From Verrucomicrobiota bacterium (GTDB taxonomy: Bacteria; Verrucomicrobiota; Kiritimatiellia; CAIQIC01; Lenti-01): 9,177 bases of DNA. Below, in pieces: positions 7,831 to 9,177 of this stretch. The stretch covers positions 1 through 9,177 of the forward strand of contig JAKLIL010000054.1 in NCBI GenBank assembly GCA_022709625.1, written 5' to 3'. The first letter of the stretch is position 1, and the number at the start of each line of letters is the position of its first letter. The notes under the pieces were generated by a model, which ran no database searches, was not told the DNA's origin, and was given only the letters and a program-made list of their open reading frames with translations. Position numbers and translations under genes: made by a program.

Positions 7831-7836
7831 GCAATC

Positions 7837-9177
7837 ATGAGAACAGTCTGTCGGGCCCTTGTGCCGTTCTTTGTCCTGTGTTCGTTGGCTTTGGCCGGTT
7901 CTGGAACGATCAGCGATCCCTATACGATTGCGGAAGCCCGCGCGCTCTCCAGCGGCACCACGGAATATTATGCGCAGGGCTACATCGTCGGCGGACGTTA
8001 CGACAACTTCGAAGCCCCGTGGACCGGCGACTACGCGGTGAGCTGTGCGGACTCGCCCACCGAAACCTCCTTTGCCAACTGCCTGCAAGTCGTTTTACTG
8101 AGCGATGGCGGTCGCGAGGCGTGGGGGCTGGCCTCCAATCCGGGGAACTTCCAAAAGCTGATCAAGTTCAAGGGGTACCGCGACTCCTATGGCGGAACGG
8201 CGAATCCCAGCTTCGAAGGCGTGGACAACGCGGACATTTCGGAAGTGGCGCTGACGGATCAGCCGCCGGTTATCGAATCCATCGGCAGCAAGATCGTCGT
8301 CTGGAGCAATACGCTGTCCTTTGTCGTTACCGCCACCGATGCGGTGGACAACGACCAGATCGTCCTGTCCGCCACGGGGCTGCCGGCGGGGGCCGTCTTT
8401 GCCGGAGCGACGAACACGGGCAGCGCCAGCAGCACCTTTACTTGGGCGAATGCCGGACCCATGGGCGTCTATACGACGACCTTTTGGGCCGTGGACAACG
8501 ACGGCACCAACAGCGCCGCCGTCCAGATCACCGTCGGCGACGGCAGCGAGCCCGTCGAGATCGCGTTCCAGGGCTTCGAAGGCTCGGCGAACGATACATG
8601 GGGTGTAGTCGCCGCCAACTTCATCCTGAACACGGCGGGCGCCAGCGACACCCCGGCGAACCAGCGCATCCGCACCGGCAGCTATTCCTGGCAGCCGGGC
8701 AATACGGAAGAGCTCAGCGAAACCCTGGAACTGGAAGAAGTGGATGTCTCCGCCTATTCGGACGTGGTGGTGGAACTGCACCTCTCGGCCACGACGGAAT
8801 ATCCCGAGGATGGCTATGGCATGTTCCCGTCCGAAACCCTGGGCGTGTTCCTGGGGCTGGACGGGGGGGAGTATCCGGCGGAGGCGGACCTGACCGTGAT
8901 GGGCAATGAACTGAAAGGCGGCAGCATCACGGGCGCGCTGTGGTCCTTTACCGCCACGGGCGTCGCCGCCACCACGGCGGGCGTGTCCCGCACCGTGGCG
9001 CCCACGGCCGGCGGCGTGACGCCCACCGGCATCGCTACCGTCCAGATCGCGGTGCCGCCGGGCACGACCGCGGTCAAGCTCCAGGCGGTCTCCTCCCTCG
9101 AGTACTACGGCTATTACTACAACGTGGATGACATCACGTTGACGGGCACTGCCGACGGCGGCGCGGCGGATTTCCCG
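7837..9177 (+). CDS. Secreted DUF6359 and Ig-like domain protein, 3'-truncated
   Basis: From the ATG at 7837 the frame has no stop through the right edge, giving 447 codons and an unfinished protein. Residues 1-20 are a Sec signal peptide: MRTVCR, hydrophobic ALVPFFVLCSLALA, probable cleavage after ALA. C15 is not in a lipobox. Residues about 23-135 match DUF6359, the OB-fold-like domain seen in YhcR-type exported endonucleases. It shows 'DPYTIAEARAL', 'YAQGYIVGG', 'CADSPTETSFANC', 'LASNPGNFQKLIKFKG' and a Tyr-Gly turn. C70 and C82 could form a disulfide. Residues about 143-233 form an Ig/cadherin-like domain ('PPVIESIGS', 'FVVTATDAVDNDQIVLSA', 'FWAVDNDGTNSAAVQITV'). Residues about 240-440 are a beta-rich, probable jelly-roll domain beginning 'QGFEGSANDTW' and ending 'YYNVDDITLTG'. 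No catalytic domain is visible before the window ends, so the function is unknown. A nuclease or lamin-tail domain could follow. It is transcribed away from psuG, downstream of a good Shine-Dalgarno. Confidence 0.87.
   Translation, partial: MRTVCRALVPFFVLCSLALAGSGTISDPYTIAEARALSSGTTEYYAQGYIVGGRYDNFEAPWTGDYAVSCADSPTETSFANCLQVVLLSDGGREAWGLASNPGNFQKLIKFKGYRDSYGGTANPSFEGVDNADISEVALTDQPPVIESIGSKIVVWSNTLSFVVTATDAVDNDQIVLSATGLPAGAVFAGATNTGSASSTFTWANAGPMGVYTTTFWAVDNDGTNSAAVQITVGDGSEPVEIAFQGFEGSANDTWGVVAANFILNTAGASDTPANQRIRTGSYSWQPGNTEELSETLELEEVDVSAYSDVVVELHLSATTEYPEDGYGMFPSETLGVFLGLDGGEYPAEADLTVMGNELKGGSITGALWSFTATGVAATTAGVSRTVAPTAGGVTPTGIATVQIAVPPGTTAVKLQAVSSLEYYGYYYNVDDITLTGTADGGAADFP

Larger units (their letters stand above)
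7507..7836. other. Divergent intergenic region between psuG and the DUF6359 gene
   Basis: These 330 bp hold the psuG promoter at the left end and the ribosome binding site of the rightward gene at the right end. Between them I see no convincing gene. For the rightward gene I find only a weak promoter candidate, TAGAAC (7693-7698) and TATCTT (7718-7723) with a 19-bp gap. A 7-bp inverted repeat, CATGGAC (7751-7757) and GTCCATG (7783-7789), lies in the probable leader. A 65-codon lysine/arginine-rich minus-strand frame (7753-7556) crosses this region but has no Shine-Dalgarno and runs into the psuG promoter, so I do not call it. Confidence 0.6.

Noticed and set aside
7837..7899. Lipoprotein signal for the DUF6359 protein
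   Set aside because: Cysteines at residues 5 and 15 are not preceded by a lipobox ('FVLC' lacks the small residue at -1). The ALA cleavage site fits ordinary Sec processing.
7572..8909. Plus-strand open frame of 445 codons
   Set aside because: It is Arg/Gly-rich and out of frame with the 7837 reading, which has a Shine-Dalgarno, a signal peptide and recognisable domains.

Overview
The window is GC-rich chromosomal-type DNA from a bacterium that makes very large secreted multidomain proteins. Several features point to the PVC superphylum, most likely Kiritimatiellota or another Verrucomicrobiota: a ladder of thrombospondin-3-like calcium loops, a C-terminal module ending in 'FYKVTVY', a DUF6359 plus Ig-like exported protein, and a TTGACA / TATCTT promoter with 18-bp spacing. 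This assignment is an inference from protein style, not from a marker gene.

Layout. (1) Positions 2-6520 (+) hold the 3' part of a giant secreted protein that is open at the left edge. Reading from the left it has a beta-sandwich segment, several Ig-like beta domains, a small inserted 'TGTVAVTSNGTAV' beta module, seven calcium-loop motifs, a DOMON/glucodextranase-C-like carbohydrate-binding segment, a GH57-type catalytic domain with a C-terminal beta region, and a Verrucomicrobia-style C-terminal module. It probably acts on alpha-glucans outside the cytoplasm or at the cell surface. (2) A 74-bp convergent gap carries a GC-rich hairpin. (3) Positions 6595-7506 (-) encode pseudouridine-5'-phosphate glycosidase (PsuG), with a clear sigma-70-type promoter just upstream that also settles its start codon. 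(4) A 330-bp divergent intergenic region follows. (5) From 7837 (+) to the right edge runs a second secreted protein, open at its 3' end. It has a Sec signal peptide, a DUF6359 domain, an Ig/cadherin-like domain and a further beta-rich domain.

How the genes relate. The two exported proteins share a beta-domain-rich style and fit polysaccharide handling or surface functions. psuG is a cytoplasmic nucleoside-salvage gene on the opposite strand and looks functionally unrelated. I saw no tRNA, rRNA, CRISPR array, insertion sequence or att site. The most interesting object is the GH57-like protein with divergent catalytic-site motifs and an unusual architecture. I saw no clear sign of a wholly new multi-gene system.
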